64,000 nt of DNA from DASUFZ01 sp035541475 (GCA_035541475.1 DATKND010000102.1:70820-134819); one strand, 5' to 3'. Positions 9,163-16,964 are shown, counted from the stretch's first letter. Notes: generated by a model from the letters alone, not told the origin. Made by a program: numbers and translations.

Positions 9163-9642
9163 ATGGAGTCCCTTCACAGCGCCGACGATCACTATCGACT
9201 CGGTCGGACGGCGCTCGACGCCGGCGAGCTGCCCCAGGCCGTCGTGCACCTGCAGACGGCGTATCGCCTCGACGCGGCCACCCCGCTCTACCGCTCCTAC
9301 TACGGGCTCGTGCTCGGGCTCGCCGAGCGGCGACTCGAGCGCGCGATCGCGCTGTGCCGCTCGGCCGCCACCGAGGAGTTCTTCAACCCGATCCACTTCC
9401 ACAACCTGGCGCGCATCCACCTGGCGTGCGGCTTCAAGGCCGAGGCGATCCGCTATCTGCGGCGCGGGCTGATGATCGATCCGGGCAACGCGGAGATCGC
9501 CGCCGAAATGCGTCGCATGGGAGTCCGTCGCCGTCCCGCGCTCGGATTCCTGCGCCGCCGCAATCCGCTGAACCGCCTGATCGGTCGCCTGCTCAATCGC
9601 GTGCAGCTGCGACCGGAGGAGACGACCGCCGTCGGCGTCTGA
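9163..9642 (+). CDS. Small TPR-repeat protein
   Basis: 159 residues. Three TPR-like helix pairs fill residues 6-120 (DHYRLGRTALDAGELPQAVV, YRSYYGLVLGLAERRLERAI, FHNLARIHLACGFKAEAIRY), followed by a basic C-terminal tail rich in Arg (RRRPALGFLRRRNPLNRLI). No signal peptide, so probably a cytoplasmic scaffold or nucleic-acid/membrane-associated adaptor. The ATG at 9163 is the first start after the sigma-54-like promoter. TPR proteins of this size are widespread, and no specific function can be assigned. The promoter class suggests conditional expression through an enhancer-binding protein. Confidence 0.82.
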   Translation: MESLHSADDHYRLGRTALDAGELPQAVVHLQTAYRLDAATPLYRSYYGLVLGLAERRLERAIALCRSAATEEFFNPIHFHNLARIHLACGFKAEAIRYLRRGLMIDPGNAEIAAEMRRMGVRRRPALGFLRRRNPLNRLIGRLLNRVQLRPEETTAVGV

Positions 9643-9677
9643 CGGCGCTGCGCGCCGCGCGCTTCAAGCGCGGTCTG

Positions 9678-9770
9678 CTAGCGCTTGCGCTTGTGCCGGG
9701 CGCGTTTCAGCAGCTTGCGCTTCTTGTGCTTGCGCATCTTCTTGCGCCGCTTCTTGATGACGCTGCCCAC
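9678..9770 (-). CDS. bS22/AURKAIP1-COX24-type 30-residue ribosomal protein
   Basis: Reading the minus strand from the GTG at 9770 gives 30 residues beginning MGSVIKKRRKKMRKHKKRK and ending in TAG at 9678. The MGSVIKKRRKxMxKxKxRKL pattern is that of the AURKAIP1/COX24 domain protein, called bS22 in mycobacterial small subunits. It is almost entirely Lys/Arg, fitting rRNA binding. A TGAGGACT Shine-Dalgarno-like sequence precedes the GTG. It is convergent with the TPR gene (35 nt between stops). The gene is too short for most gene finders. Confidence is high in the family pattern, lower that it is called bS22 in this lineage. Confidence 0.82.
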   Translation of the reverse strand: MGSVIKKRRKKMRKHKKRKLLKRARHKRKR

Positions 9771-10242
9771 GTGGAGTCCTCAGGTGCGGGATGCGGAACG
9801 CGCGACGCGCTTCGGAACCCCGCGGGTCGAAAACGCGAGGACGGTTAGTCCGTCGCATGCGCGAAGTCAACCAGGGCGGCGCGTTGCGATTGTCCGATGC
9901 GCTCGTCGCGACTCGATTCCGCGCGTCGAGACGACGACGCGCGCGCGGTTTTCGAATGCCTGCACGCAATTGCGCTTTCCATCGCATTGATTTTTTTGGC
10001 ACTTGTACTTGACGAGCGAGAAAAATCGGTGTTAGCGTCACTCGCAACAGTGGCTCTAGTGCCGCGGAATTGGTCGAGATCAGAGGGCAGATTGCCTTCA
10101 AGTCGTGCAGAGGGGCCTCCGATAGGGGGCGAGAGCAAGGCCGTGGGAACTGCCTCGGCTCTGGAGCAGTGCGCTGCTCGGCTCCGCACCGGATGCACGA
10201 ACCCACGGCGCTCGAGCACACAGACAGGGGGGTGACCCAAAG
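9771..10242. other. Non-coding divergent intergenic region with a long leader
   Basis: 472 bp between the bS22-like gene (minus) and the Lys/Arg-rich gene (plus). It contains one of the few A+T-rich patches in the window (about 9975-10035), which holds the promoter candidate listed separately. About 200 nt of leader follow before the next ATG at 10243. I see no credible ORF in it. Its length and position suggest a structured 5' untranslated region, but I could not identify a known riboswitch. Confidence 0.5.
10009..10037 (+). promoter_or_regulatory. Sigma-70-type promoter candidate for the Lys/Arg-rich gene
   Basis: TTGACG (-35, 10009-10014), 17-bp spacer, TTAGCG (-10, 10032-10037), inside an A+T-rich patch that stands out from the surrounding GC-rich DNA. 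The -35 is close to consensus and the -10 is weak. Confidence 0.45.
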
Positions 10243-10344
10243 ATGGCAGCTCGACGCAAGAAGGCCGGTCGCAAGAAGGGCGGGCGCAAGAAGGCCACCG
10301 CGAAGAAGGCCACGCGGAAGAAGGCCCGCCGGAAGAAGGCGTAA
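10243..10344 (+). CDS. 33-residue Lys/Arg/Ala-rich histone H1-like protein
   Basis: Encodes MAARRKKAGRKKGGRKKATA and 13 further residues of the same repeated R/A-K-K pattern. There are no acidic or large hydrophobic residues. This is the composition of bacterial histone H1-like or nucleoid-compacting tails, so DNA or RNA binding is the likely role. The gene has its own A+T-rich promoter patch, a long leader and a strong terminator immediately downstream, all features of a real, well-expressed small gene. An AGGGGGGTGACCC stretch provides ribosome binding. It is the gene just before rpoZ but probably a separate transcript. Confidence 0.7.
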   Translation: MAARRKKAGRKKGGRKKATAKKATRKKARRKKA

Positions 10345-10383
10345 CCGCCTTCGAGAGATCGGCCTTCAAGGAAGGTCGGAGGA

Positions 10384-10410
10384 CCCCGGCCGGCGTCACG
10401 CCGGCCGGGG
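10384..10410 (+). terminator. Rho-independent terminator
   Basis: CCCCGGCCGG, 7-nt loop CGTCACG, CCGGCCGGGG: a perfect 10-bp GC stem followed by TTTCCTTGTT. It ends the Lys/Arg-rich gene and separates it from rpoZ. Confidence 0.85.
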
Positions 10411-10466
10411 TTTCCTTGTTCAGGAGGCTGGCGTAGGTTCCGCCCTCCTCGAAAACGGAGCATCCG

Positions 10467-10685
10467 ATGGCTCGCATCACGATCGAAGACTGCACCGAGA
10501 AGGTCCCGAACCGCTTCCACCTCGTGCAGATGGCTTCGATCCGCACCAAGCAGCTGAAGAAGGGTGCGAAGTCGCTCGTGCAGGCCGACGACAACAAGGA
10601 AGTCGTGATCTCGCTGCGCGAGATCGCCGCCGGCTACATCCGCCCCGACTACCCGGAGGCCGCGCCCGGGTCCGACGCCGAGTAG
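10467..10685 (+). CDS. rpoZ: RNA polymerase omega subunit
   Basis: 72 residues beginning MARITIEDCTEKVPNRFHLV, the conserved omega N-terminus that embraces the beta-prime C-terminus. It continues through the ASIRTKQLKKGAKSLV helix and ends with KEVVISLREIAAG. The family is usually 70-90 residues. Omega assists assembly of the core enzyme and can carry a ppGpp site through the N-terminal MAR motif, which is present here. It stands alone, convergent with the kinase-like gene at 10709; a weak GC hairpin (CGGCGC/GCGCCG, 10692-10708) lies between. Confidence 0.96.
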   Translation: MARITIEDCTEKVPNRFHLVQMASIRTKQLKKGAKSLVQADDNKEVVISLREIAAGYIRPDYPEAAPGSDAE

Positions 10686-10708
10686 AACGCTCGGCGCAGC
10701 TCGCGCCG

Positions 10709-11971
10709 CTACACCGGCTGGACGGGGATCTCGAACGTGACCGTCGTGCCGCGGCCGACGTCGCTCCGCAGCGACACTTCGCCCTCGAGCAGCACGACCA
10801 GGTCGCGCACCAGCGTCAGCCCGAGCCCCGCGCCGCGATACTTGCGCGACGACGGCTCGTCGACCTGGAAGAACTCGTCGAACACGAGCTTCTGATCGTC
10901 GGGGCAGATCCCGACGCCCGTGTCGCGGACGCTGCAGACCAGCCGGCCCTCCGACACCGCGACGTGGATGTCGATGCGCCCGGCCGGCGTGAACTTCGCC
11001 GAGTTGTCGAGCAGCAGGAACAGGATCTGGTTCACCTTCGCGAGGTCGGTGCGCACGCGCGGTAGCGGCTCCTCGAAGCGCGGCTCGATGCGAAGCGACT
11101 TGTCCCCGAGCGCGTCCTGGATGCTGAAGATCGCCTCGTCCACGAGCTCGCGCAGGTTGACGTCCTGGATCTCCACCGGAAGCTCGCCTTGCTTGATCTT
11201 CCACAGGTCGAGGATGTTCTGCAGCGTCCGGAGGAACGCGCTGCCTTCGTCGAGCGCCGAGCGCAGCGCCGACTTGGACGAGTCGGAGAGCGCCTCGTTC
11301 TCGGTGGTCAGCACCGCGATGATCGCCTCGATGATGCTGCCGAGCGGCGTGCGCAGCTCGCGCGACATCTTCTCGATGAAGTCGTTCTTCAGCCGCTCGA
11401 TCTTCCCGAGCTTCTCGTTCGAGCGCAGCAGCTCGATGTCCTGGGCGAAGAGCGCCTCGGAGAGCTTCAGCACCTCCTCGCTCTTGTCCTCGTGGCCCTC
11501 GCGCGGCGAGCCGTTCGCCCGCAGCGCCTTGCACTCCTGCGCCACGCGCTCGTGATCGAGGCGTAGCGCCAGCAGCTCGGCCAGCTCGGCGACCGCGCGG
11601 CTGCCGGCGGCGTCGAGCGAGCTCGGGGCGCCGACCGCGAGCGCGCCGTGCAGGTGTCCGTCGAAGCGCAGCGGGTGGATGACCATGCCGCCGGCTGCGC
11701 GCGGGCCGAGCGCCGCGACGTGGACGAGCCCGCGCTCGGCGTCGGAGCGCACGACGTCGCGCACGTGCGGCAGCACCGCGCCCGCCGCTTCGCGCGCCTC
11801 GTCGGCCGCCGCGAATCCGGAGGCCGCGCGCAGGCGCAGATCGAGGCCCGCCTCGGGCGTGGCCGCGAAGACGAGCGCGACACCGCCGCTAGCGGCGTCG
11901 GCGGCGCGGGAGGCCGCGCTGCGCAGCGCCGCGGCCAGGTCGCTCGGTCGTCCGGACGGTTCCCCTCGCAC
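10709..11971 (-). CDS. Histidine-kinase-like protein lacking the phospho-acceptor His
   Basis: 420 residues: GAF-like N-terminal half (about 25-140), a coiled linker (160-195), a HisKA-like helix and an HATPase_c domain. The H-box reads KMSRELRTPL with Arg204 where the acceptor His belongs (codon CGC rather than CAC). The ATPase side is intact: N-box LLLDNSAKFTP, G1 DTGVGI, F-box FDEFFQVD, G2 GAGLGL. It therefore probably binds ATP but cannot autophosphorylate in the usual way. It may act as an allosteric partner or phosphatase, or be newly inactivated. The start lies 13 bp after the stop of the pilT-family gene on the same strand, so the two are co-transcribed and a role in twitching/surface sensing is plausible. 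No transmembrane segment. Confidence 0.85.
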   Translation of the reverse strand: MRGEPSGRPSDLAAALRSAASRAADAASGGVALVFAATPEAGLDLRLRAASGFAAADEAREAAGAVLPHVRDVVRSDAERGLVHVAALGPRAAGGMVIHPLRFDGHLHGALAVGAPSSLDAAGSRAVAELAELLALRLDHERVAQECKALRANGSPREGHEDKSEEVLKLSEALFAQDIELLRSNEKLGKIERLKNDFIEKMSRELRTPLGSIIEAIIAVLTTENEALSDSSKSALRSALDEGSAFLRTLQNILDLWKIKQGELPVEIQDVNLRELVDEAIFSIQDALGDKSLRIEPRFEEPLPRVRTDLAKVNQILFLLLDNSAKFTPAGRIDIHVAVSEGRLVCSVRDTGVGICPDDQKLVFDEFFQVDEPSSRKYRGAGLGLTLVRDLVVLLEGEVSLRSDVGRGTTVTFEIPVQPV

Positions 11972-11984
11972 GCTCCCCGCCCGC

Positions 11985-13130
11985 CTAGAACCGCTCGTCC
12001 GATTCGAGCTCCATCGGACCGCTGATGCGATCCGGTGTCGCGACCGCGTCGGGATCGCTGCCCTCGAGGGCGAGCTTGGTCCGGAAGTCGGTGGGATTGG
12101 AAGCGGCGGCGAGCGCCGTCTCCACCGAGATCTTGTTGGCGCGCAGCAGGTCGAGCAGGTGCTGGTCGAAGGTCTGCATGTTCTCGGGCCGGCCCTTCGC
12201 GATGAAATCGTTGATCTCGTGGCTCCGCGCGGGGTCCTTGATGCATTCCTGGATGCTGCGCGTCGAGCGCATGATCTCGACCGCGGGCACGCGGCCGGTC
12301 TGCTTCTTGTTCGGCAGCAGCCGTAGCGACACGATCGCTCGCAGGTTGTCCGCGAGACGCGCTCGCACCGCGAGCTGCTCCTCGGTCGGGAAAAACGACA
12401 CTAGACGGTTTACGGTCGACGAGACGTCGGAAGTGTGGATCGACGAGAACACCATGTGGCCGGTCTCGGCGGCCTTCAGCGAGGTGTCGACGGTCTTCAG
12501 GTCGCGCATCTCGCCGACCATGATCACGTCGGGGTCCTGGCGCAGCGCGGCGTGCAGCGCGTCCGGGAAGTCCGCCGTGTCGGTGCCGATCTCGCGCTGC
12601 GTGATGATGCTCTTGTCGTGCTTGAAGACGAACTCGATCGGATCCTCGATCGTTACGATCTTCGCCTTCCGCACGCGATTGACCTCTTCGATCATCGTGG
12701 CGAGCGTCGTCGACTTGCCCATGCCGGTCGCGCCGGTGATGAGCACGTAGCCGCGCCGCATCTGCGCGAGGTCGCGCAGCACGGAGGGCAGGTTCAGCTC
12801 CTCGAACGAGCGGATCTGCGGCGGGATCACGCGCAGCACGACGTTGAAGCAGCGCCGCTGGCGCGAGATGTTGACGCGGAAGCGACCCTCGTTCGGGAGC
12901 TCGTAGGCGAGGTCGAGCTCGTTGAAGCTCATCTGCGAGTGCTCGTCGTCGCCTTCGAGCAGCATGCGCGCGATCGCCTCGGTGTCGCTCGCGCTGAGCA
13001 CCTTGTAGCGGAGCTCGACCAGATCGCCGTTGAAGCGATAGAGCGGCAGGTAGCCGACCTGGAAATGGATGTCCGATGCGCCCTTCTCGATGCCGAGTCG
13101 AAGCAGTCGGTGGAGCTTCTCGCGATCCAT
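11985..13130 (-). CDS. PilT/PilU-family type IV pilus retraction ATPase
   Basis: 381 residues. The N-terminal PAS-like domain starts GIEKGASDIHFQVGYLPLYR, followed by Walker A GATGMGKST (133-141), the Asp box TIEDPIEFVF, Walker B DPDVIMVGEMRD and the His box THTSDV-like SIHTSDV. These identify a secretion-type hexameric ATPase of the PilT branch. The C-terminal ERF-like tail lacks the AIRNLIRE helix of classical PilT, so PilT versus PilU is not decided. ATG at 13130 is chosen because MDREKLHRLL matches the family N-terminus; upstream frame residues do not. It is followed directly by the degenerate kinase gene. Confidence 0.92.
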   Translation of the reverse strand: MDREKLHRLLRLGIEKGASDIHFQVGYLPLYRFNGDLVELRYKVLSASDTEAIARMLLEGDDEHSQMSFNELDLAYELPNEGRFRVNISRQRRCFNVVLRVIPPQIRSFEELNLPSVLRDLAQMRRGYVLITGATGMGKSTTLATMIEEVNRVRKAKIVTIEDPIEFVFKHDKSIITQREIGTDTADFPDALHAALRQDPDVIMVGEMRDLKTVDTSLKAAETGHMVFSSIHTSDVSSTVNRLVSFFPTEEQLAVRARLADNLRAIVSLRLLPNKKQTGRVPAVEIMRSTRSIQECIKDPARSHEINDFIAKGRPENMQTFDQHLLDLLRANKISVETALAAASNPTDFRTKLALEGSDPDAVATPDRISGPMELESDERF

Positions 13131-13255
13131 CTGGCACTCTCGCTGCCGGCGGTCCGTCGCACTGGGCGTATCGGCGATCCGGTGCCGGCCTTGACCCGGA
13201 AGCTGCGCGTGATCCCCGAAGGGATGCCCGGATTCTCGGCTAGACTCCGCCGCCG

Positions 13256-13768
13256 ATGAGGACCCGGTTCGCGTCCTTCGCAGTCGTCGCGCTCTTCGCT
13301 GCCGCCGCGCAGGCCGATCCCACTCCCGAGGCGCCTTCTGCCCCGCGCGGCGGCGCGCCCGATGTCGGTCTCGACTCGCTGCTGCGTCTTCCGCCGACGG
13401 CTTCGCCTGCGAGCGAGCCGCGCACCGGGGGCGCCACGCGGCAGGAGTGGCAGCAGCGCTTCGCGACCGCGCGCGGGGACGTCGATGCGGCGCGCCAGGC
13501 GATCGACAAGGCACAGGAGGAGCTCAGCAAAATGGCGCGCGGGACGGACAATTGGCAGATGGCCGCGCCGGGCGCGCAGGCCGGAACGCAGACCGAGACG
13601 TCGCCGATGTCGTACAAGCTGCGCCAGGAGCTGCGAAACCAACGCGAGGAGCTCGCAAACGCCGAGCGGCGCCTCACCGACCTCGAGGTGGAGGCGAATC
13701 TGGCCGGGGTTCCCGAGGAGTGGACGCGTCCGCCGGGCGAGGCGCCGAAGCCGGCGGCGGCCCACTAG
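13256..13768 (+). CDS. Secreted coiled-coil protein, hypothetical
   Basis: 170 residues with a signal peptide (FASFAVVALFAAAAQA) and a Pro/Ala-rich linker. A helical section from residue 65 (RQEWQQRFATARGDVDAARQ) and a second near 125 (LRQELRNQREELANAERRL) are both compatible with coiled coils. Periplasmic or envelope-associated location is likely. No enzymatic motif is visible and I do not recognise the family. It is divergent from the pilT-family gene (125 bp between starts). Its 3' end overlaps the C-terminal codons of the antiparallel AmpG-like gene by 95 bp. Confidence 0.7.
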   Translation: MRTRFASFAVVALFAAAAQADPTPEAPSAPRGGAPDVGLDSLLRLPPTASPASEPRTGGATRQEWQQRFATARGDVDAARQAIDKAQEELSKMARGTDNWQMAAPGAQAGTQTETSPMSYKLRQELRNQREELANAERRLTDLEVEANLAGVPEEWTRPPGEAPKPAAAH

Positions 13769-14954
13769 CCGGATGCGCGCCGAGCCAGGCGCAGGCGCCG
13801 GGCAGGAAGAAGAAGGCGGGCAGCGCCAGCGCGGCGGTCAGCGCGAACCAGGTCGCGTAGCCGAGCCGCTCGACTCCCCAGCCCGAGGCGGCCGCCGCCG
13901 CCGAGCCCGACGCCGCATACAGCGCGGTCAGCAGCGCGTACTGCACTGCCGCGTGCTCCTTCTCGGTGATGCGCATCAGGTAGGAGAGGAAGGCCACGCT
14001 CGCGAGCCCCGAGCAGAGCGACTCCACCAGCGACGCCGCATACACCGGAAGGCGTGGCGTGCCGTCCGCGAGGGCGGCGCCCACGTAGCCGAGGTGCGCG
14101 GCGAGGGCGAGCGTGCCGAGCACGAGCAGCGCGCGGGCGATGCCGAGCTTCGCGACGACCCAGCCGCCGAGGCCGGCGCCCGCGATCGTGGCCAGCACGC
14201 CGAAGGTGTTGGACACGAGCCCGATCTCCTCGTCGCTGAAGCCGCGGTCCACCCAGAACGGCTTGATCATCGGCCCCATCGCTCGATCACCGACGCGGTA
14301 GAACAGGACGAAGAGCAGCACCGGGACTGCACCGGGACGTCCGAGCCAGGCGCGCAGCGCGGACCGCGTCTGTCGGTGTGGCGTCGGCGGAACCGACGCG
14401 CGGGGCGAAGCCTGCACCGCGAGCGCCATCGCGAAGCTCGCGCAGGCCGCGACGGCGAAGGTGCCCGGCCAGCCGATCCAGCGCGGCAGGAAGAGGAGGG
14501 CGCCGCCCGACGCGATCAGCCCGACGCGGTACGCGATCACGCGCACCGAGTTCGCGGGGCCCTCGTCGCCGCGCGCGACGATCCCGATCGTGTAGGCGTC
14601 GATCGCGATGTCCTGCGTCGCGGATGCGAGACAGAAGGCCGCGAGGACGGCCCAGAGCGCGGAGCCGAGCGCGAGCGGATCTCCGGCGCCGAGCACGGCG
14701 AGGCATGTGCTCATCGCGAGCAGCGCCCCCGTGATCCAGTGGCGGCGCTCGCCGTAGCGGTCGACGAGCGGCGACCACAGCACCTTCAGCGCCCAGGCGA
14801 CCGACAGCGACGAGAGCAGCCCGATGGCCGTCGTCGAGAGCGCTTGCCTGCGCAGGTATACCGGCAGGACGTCGGCATAGACGCCCATCGGGAAGCCCTC
14901 GACCACATAGAGCAGCGCGACGATCGAGAGCGTGCGAAGCGCGGGTCCCCTCAC
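13674..14954 (-). CDS. AmpG-like major facilitator transporter
   Basis: 426 residues with 12 predicted membrane helices. AmpG hallmarks are present: LYVVEGFPMGVYADVLPVYL in the first helix, KVLWSPLVDRYGERRHW after helix 2, and the SATQDIAIDAY motif. AmpG imports anhydro-muropeptides for peptidoglycan recycling; related carriers handle other substrates, so the substrate is inferred. GTG at 14954 is chosen because it places RGPALRTLSIVALLYV at the N-terminus; no ATG fits better. The Pro/Arg-rich last 30 residues read antisense through the end of the coiled-coil gene and may be non-conserved tail. The MpaB-like gene is divergent, 36 bp away. Confidence 0.85.
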   Translation of the reverse strand: MRGPALRTLSIVALLYVVEGFPMGVYADVLPVYLRRQALSTTAIGLLSSLSVAWALKVLWSPLVDRYGERRHWITGALLAMSTCLAVLGAGDPLALGSALWAVLAAFCLASATQDIAIDAYTIGIVARGDEGPANSVRVIAYRVGLIASGGALLFLPRWIGWPGTFAVAACASFAMALAVQASPRASVPPTPHRQTRSALRAWLGRPGAVPVLLFVLFYRVGDRAMGPMIKPFWVDRGFSDEEIGLVSNTFGVLATIAGAGLGGWVVAKLGIARALLVLGTLALAAHLGYVGAALADGTPRLPVYAASLVESLCSGLASVAFLSYLMRITEKEHAAVQYALLTALYAASGSAAAAASGWGVERLGYATWFALTAALALPAFFFLPGACAWLGAHPASGPPPASAPRPADASTPREPRPDSPPPRGR

Positions 14955-14990
14955 CCGCGGCGCAGTATCGCCGCGCGCTAGCCTCGGCGC

Positions 14991-15824
14991 ATGCCGCTCG
15001 CAGACTGTCCGGACGACGACACGGCGCTGCTGGCGCAGACGGCGATCGACCCGCTGCCGCCCGCGAGCGAGGGACTCTTTCGCACGGGCAGCTGGCTGCG
15101 CCGGATCCATGGCGAGTCGGCGCTGATCTTCGGCGGCGGTCGCGCGTTGCTGCTCGAGGTGGCGCACCCGCTCGTAGCGGCCGGCGTCGCCGAACACTCG
15201 AGGTTTCGGAGCGATCCGCTCGGTCGACTCCGCCGCACGCTCGACGCGATGCATGCGATCGGCTTCGGCGACCGCGTGGCCGCGCTCGCGGCGGCGCGCA
15301 GGATCCATCGCGCGCACGCGCGCGTGCACGGGCGTCTCGCGGAGGGCGCCGGCGCGGCGTATCCGGTGGGCACGCCGTACGACGGGCGCGAGGTCGAGCT
15401 GGTGGTGTGGGTCTGGGCGACATTGGTCGACAGCGCCCTCTGCGTCTACGAGTGCTTCGTCGCGTCGCTCTCGGCGTCGGAGCGAGAGTCGTACTACGCC
15501 GAGCAGCGGGCGATCGCGCGGCTGCTCGGCGCGCCGGACGCGTCGCTTCCGTCCGACTACGCGACCTTCCGCGTCTGGTTCGACTCCTGCATCGCCGGCG
15601 ACACGCTCTTCGTCACGCCGGTCGCGCGCGAGATCGCCGATGCCGTGCTGACGCCGCCGCCCGGCCTCGCCGACACCGCGCAGGTGCGGCTCATCACCGC
15701 CGCGCTGCTGCCCGAGCGGTTGCGCGAGGACTTCGGCCTGCGCTTCGAGGCGAACCAGCGCGCGCGCTTCGACGCGCTGGTGCGCTCGGTGCGAAGCCTT
15801 CGCGCGGAGGCCCGCTGCGCCTAG
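14991..15824 (+). CDS. MpaB-like oxygenase (DUF2236)
   Basis: 277 residues of the DUF2236/MpaB family, which includes fungal MpaB and rubber-degrading latex clearing protein, a heme-dependent oxygenase. Diagnostic segments are RRIHGESALIFGGGRALLLE, the nearby HPLVAAGVAEHSRF with two His residues, and WVWATLVDSALCVYECF. The C-terminus has ITAALLPERLREDFGL. The actual substrate in bacteria of this kind is unknown; lipid or isoprenoid cleavage is a guess. No signal peptide. The gene is divergent from the AmpG-like transporter. Confidence 0.85.
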   Translation: MPLADCPDDDTALLAQTAIDPLPPASEGLFRTGSWLRRIHGESALIFGGGRALLLEVAHPLVAAGVAEHSRFRSDPLGRLRRTLDAMHAIGFGDRVAALAAARRIHRAHARVHGRLAEGAGAAYPVGTPYDGREVELVVWVWATLVDSALCVYECFVASLSASERESYYAEQRAIARLLGAPDASLPSDYATFRVWFDSCIAGDTLFVTPVAREIADAVLTPPPGLADTAQVRLITAALLPERLREDFGLRFEANQRARFDALVRSVRSLRAEARCA

Positions 15825-15902
15825 TGCCCGCGCGCGCGCCCTGGCGTCGACGAGGCGCGGATGTTCGCTAGCTTCCGCCGCCTTCGCGGCCAGGAGGGCT
15901 CG

Positions 15903-16031
15903 GTGCAGGAAGAATCGCGCGGCAAGGTCGATCTCGTCTCGATCCTCTACATCTTCGGCGGCATTCCCGTGATCGTGCTCTTCCTGTGGGTGCTCTTCGG
16001 CTTCGCCCGCGCCTGCAACATCCCCGCCTGA
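15903..16031 (+). CDS. 42-residue single-pass membrane protein
   Basis: GTG at 15903 is preceded by CCAGGAGGGCTCG, a strong ribosome-binding site. The product MQEESRGKVDLVSILYIFGG continues into a 20-residue hydrophobic helix (IPVIVLFLWVLFGFA) and ends RACNIPA. An in-frame ATG at 15861 would add 14 residues but lacks a comparable ribosome-binding site. It lies just after the MpaB-like gene in the same direction. No family recognised; small helper proteins of membrane complexes look like this. Confidence 0.6.
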   Translation: MQEESRGKVDLVSILYIFGGIPVIVLFLWVLFGFARACNIPA

Positions 16032-16193
16032 CGCCCCCTGACGCCACCCGCTTTCGCGTTGCGGGTCCACGCGCCGGCAGCTCCGCCGTTCTCGGTGCCG
16101 TGTAGTCAGTCGAATTTCCGGGATACCGATCGTTTCTCTTTTGATTACAAATAGTTAGCTTAAGGTCCCGGCGTCGCGACCGATAGGCGACGT

Positions 16194-16874
16194 ATGCGCG
16201 GAAGCCTGCGCGCCCCGGGCCGCCTCGCGGCTTTGTTCGTCTGTCTCGCCCTCGGCGGCGGATGCCAGACGGCGCTCATGCCGACCGGCCTCTACGACTA
16301 CTTCGCGAAGCCCTCTCCGGACGACGCCTGGAGCATCAAGATCCACGGCTGGCAGGAGCGCGAGCGCGTCGACGCGCCCGATCCCGGGTACCCCGTCGAT
16401 CAGATCGATCCGGCGAAGTTTGGCAATCTGCGCGCGAGCTACGACGCCTTCCGCGAGGCGCGACGCGTCGACCTCGCCCGCAGCGTCGCGCAGTGGATCC
16501 AGGAGCAGGCCCGCACGCACTACATCCCCGACGGCCCGATCGACCACTGGGCCACCTTCGAGGAGACGATGCGGCAGAACGGGGACGACTGTGACGGGCT
16601 CGAACTGCTCGTCTTCCACTTCCTCCGCGATCTCGGCTTCCCGCAGGATCAGGTGTTCCGCGCGATCGTCGTCCGGCGCAGCGACGGCCAGCACCACATG
16701 GTCACGCTCTGGTTCGAGGACAAGAACGATCCCTGGGTGATCGACCCGACGGGCGCGATGACTTCCGGCATGCCGCACATGTCGCAGGTGCCGGACTGGG
16801 TGCCGATCAAGGTCTTCACGGACGTCGCGGACTTCAGCGTGCGCGACGCCCGCTTCGCCGCCGCGCCCTACTAG
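16194..16874 (+). CDS. Exported transglutaminase-like cysteine protease (C93-like)
   Basis: 226 residues with an N-terminal signal (LAALFVCLALGGGC). Cys24 may be lipidated, but the lipobox is imperfect because -3 is Gly. The catalytic fold is that of bacterial transglutaminase-like cysteine proteinases: Cys133 in NGDDCDGLELL, His168 in GQHHMVTLWF, Asp184 in WVIDPTGAM. Such proteins act in the periplasm, where BTLCPs such as LapG cleave surface adhesins, but the LapG partner is not visible here. The 160-bp region upstream is A+T-rich by local standards (16108-16165), which suggests its own promoter. Downstream is the convergent VWA gene. Confidence 0.78.
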   Translation: MRGSLRAPGRLAALFVCLALGGGCQTALMPTGLYDYFAKPSPDDAWSIKIHGWQERERVDAPDPGYPVDQIDPAKFGNLRASYDAFREARRVDLARSVAQWIQEQARTHYIPDGPIDHWATFEETMRQNGDDCDGLELLVFHFLRDLGFPQDQVFRAIVVRRSDGQHHMVTLWFEDKNDPWVIDPTGAMTSGMPHMSQVPDWVPIKVFTDVADFSVRDARFAAAPY

Positions 16875-16964
16875 CAAGCGGCCGCAGGCGCGAGCAGCGA
16901 GGCGAAGCGAAGTCAGAGGACGAGAGCCGGTACGCGAAGTCTCACGGCAGTCGACGCCGTGCGG

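Noticed and set aside
10692..10708. CGGCGC-AGCTC-GCGCCG as the rpoZ terminator
   Set aside because: Only a 6-bp stem without a T-run between convergent genes; not listed as a feature.
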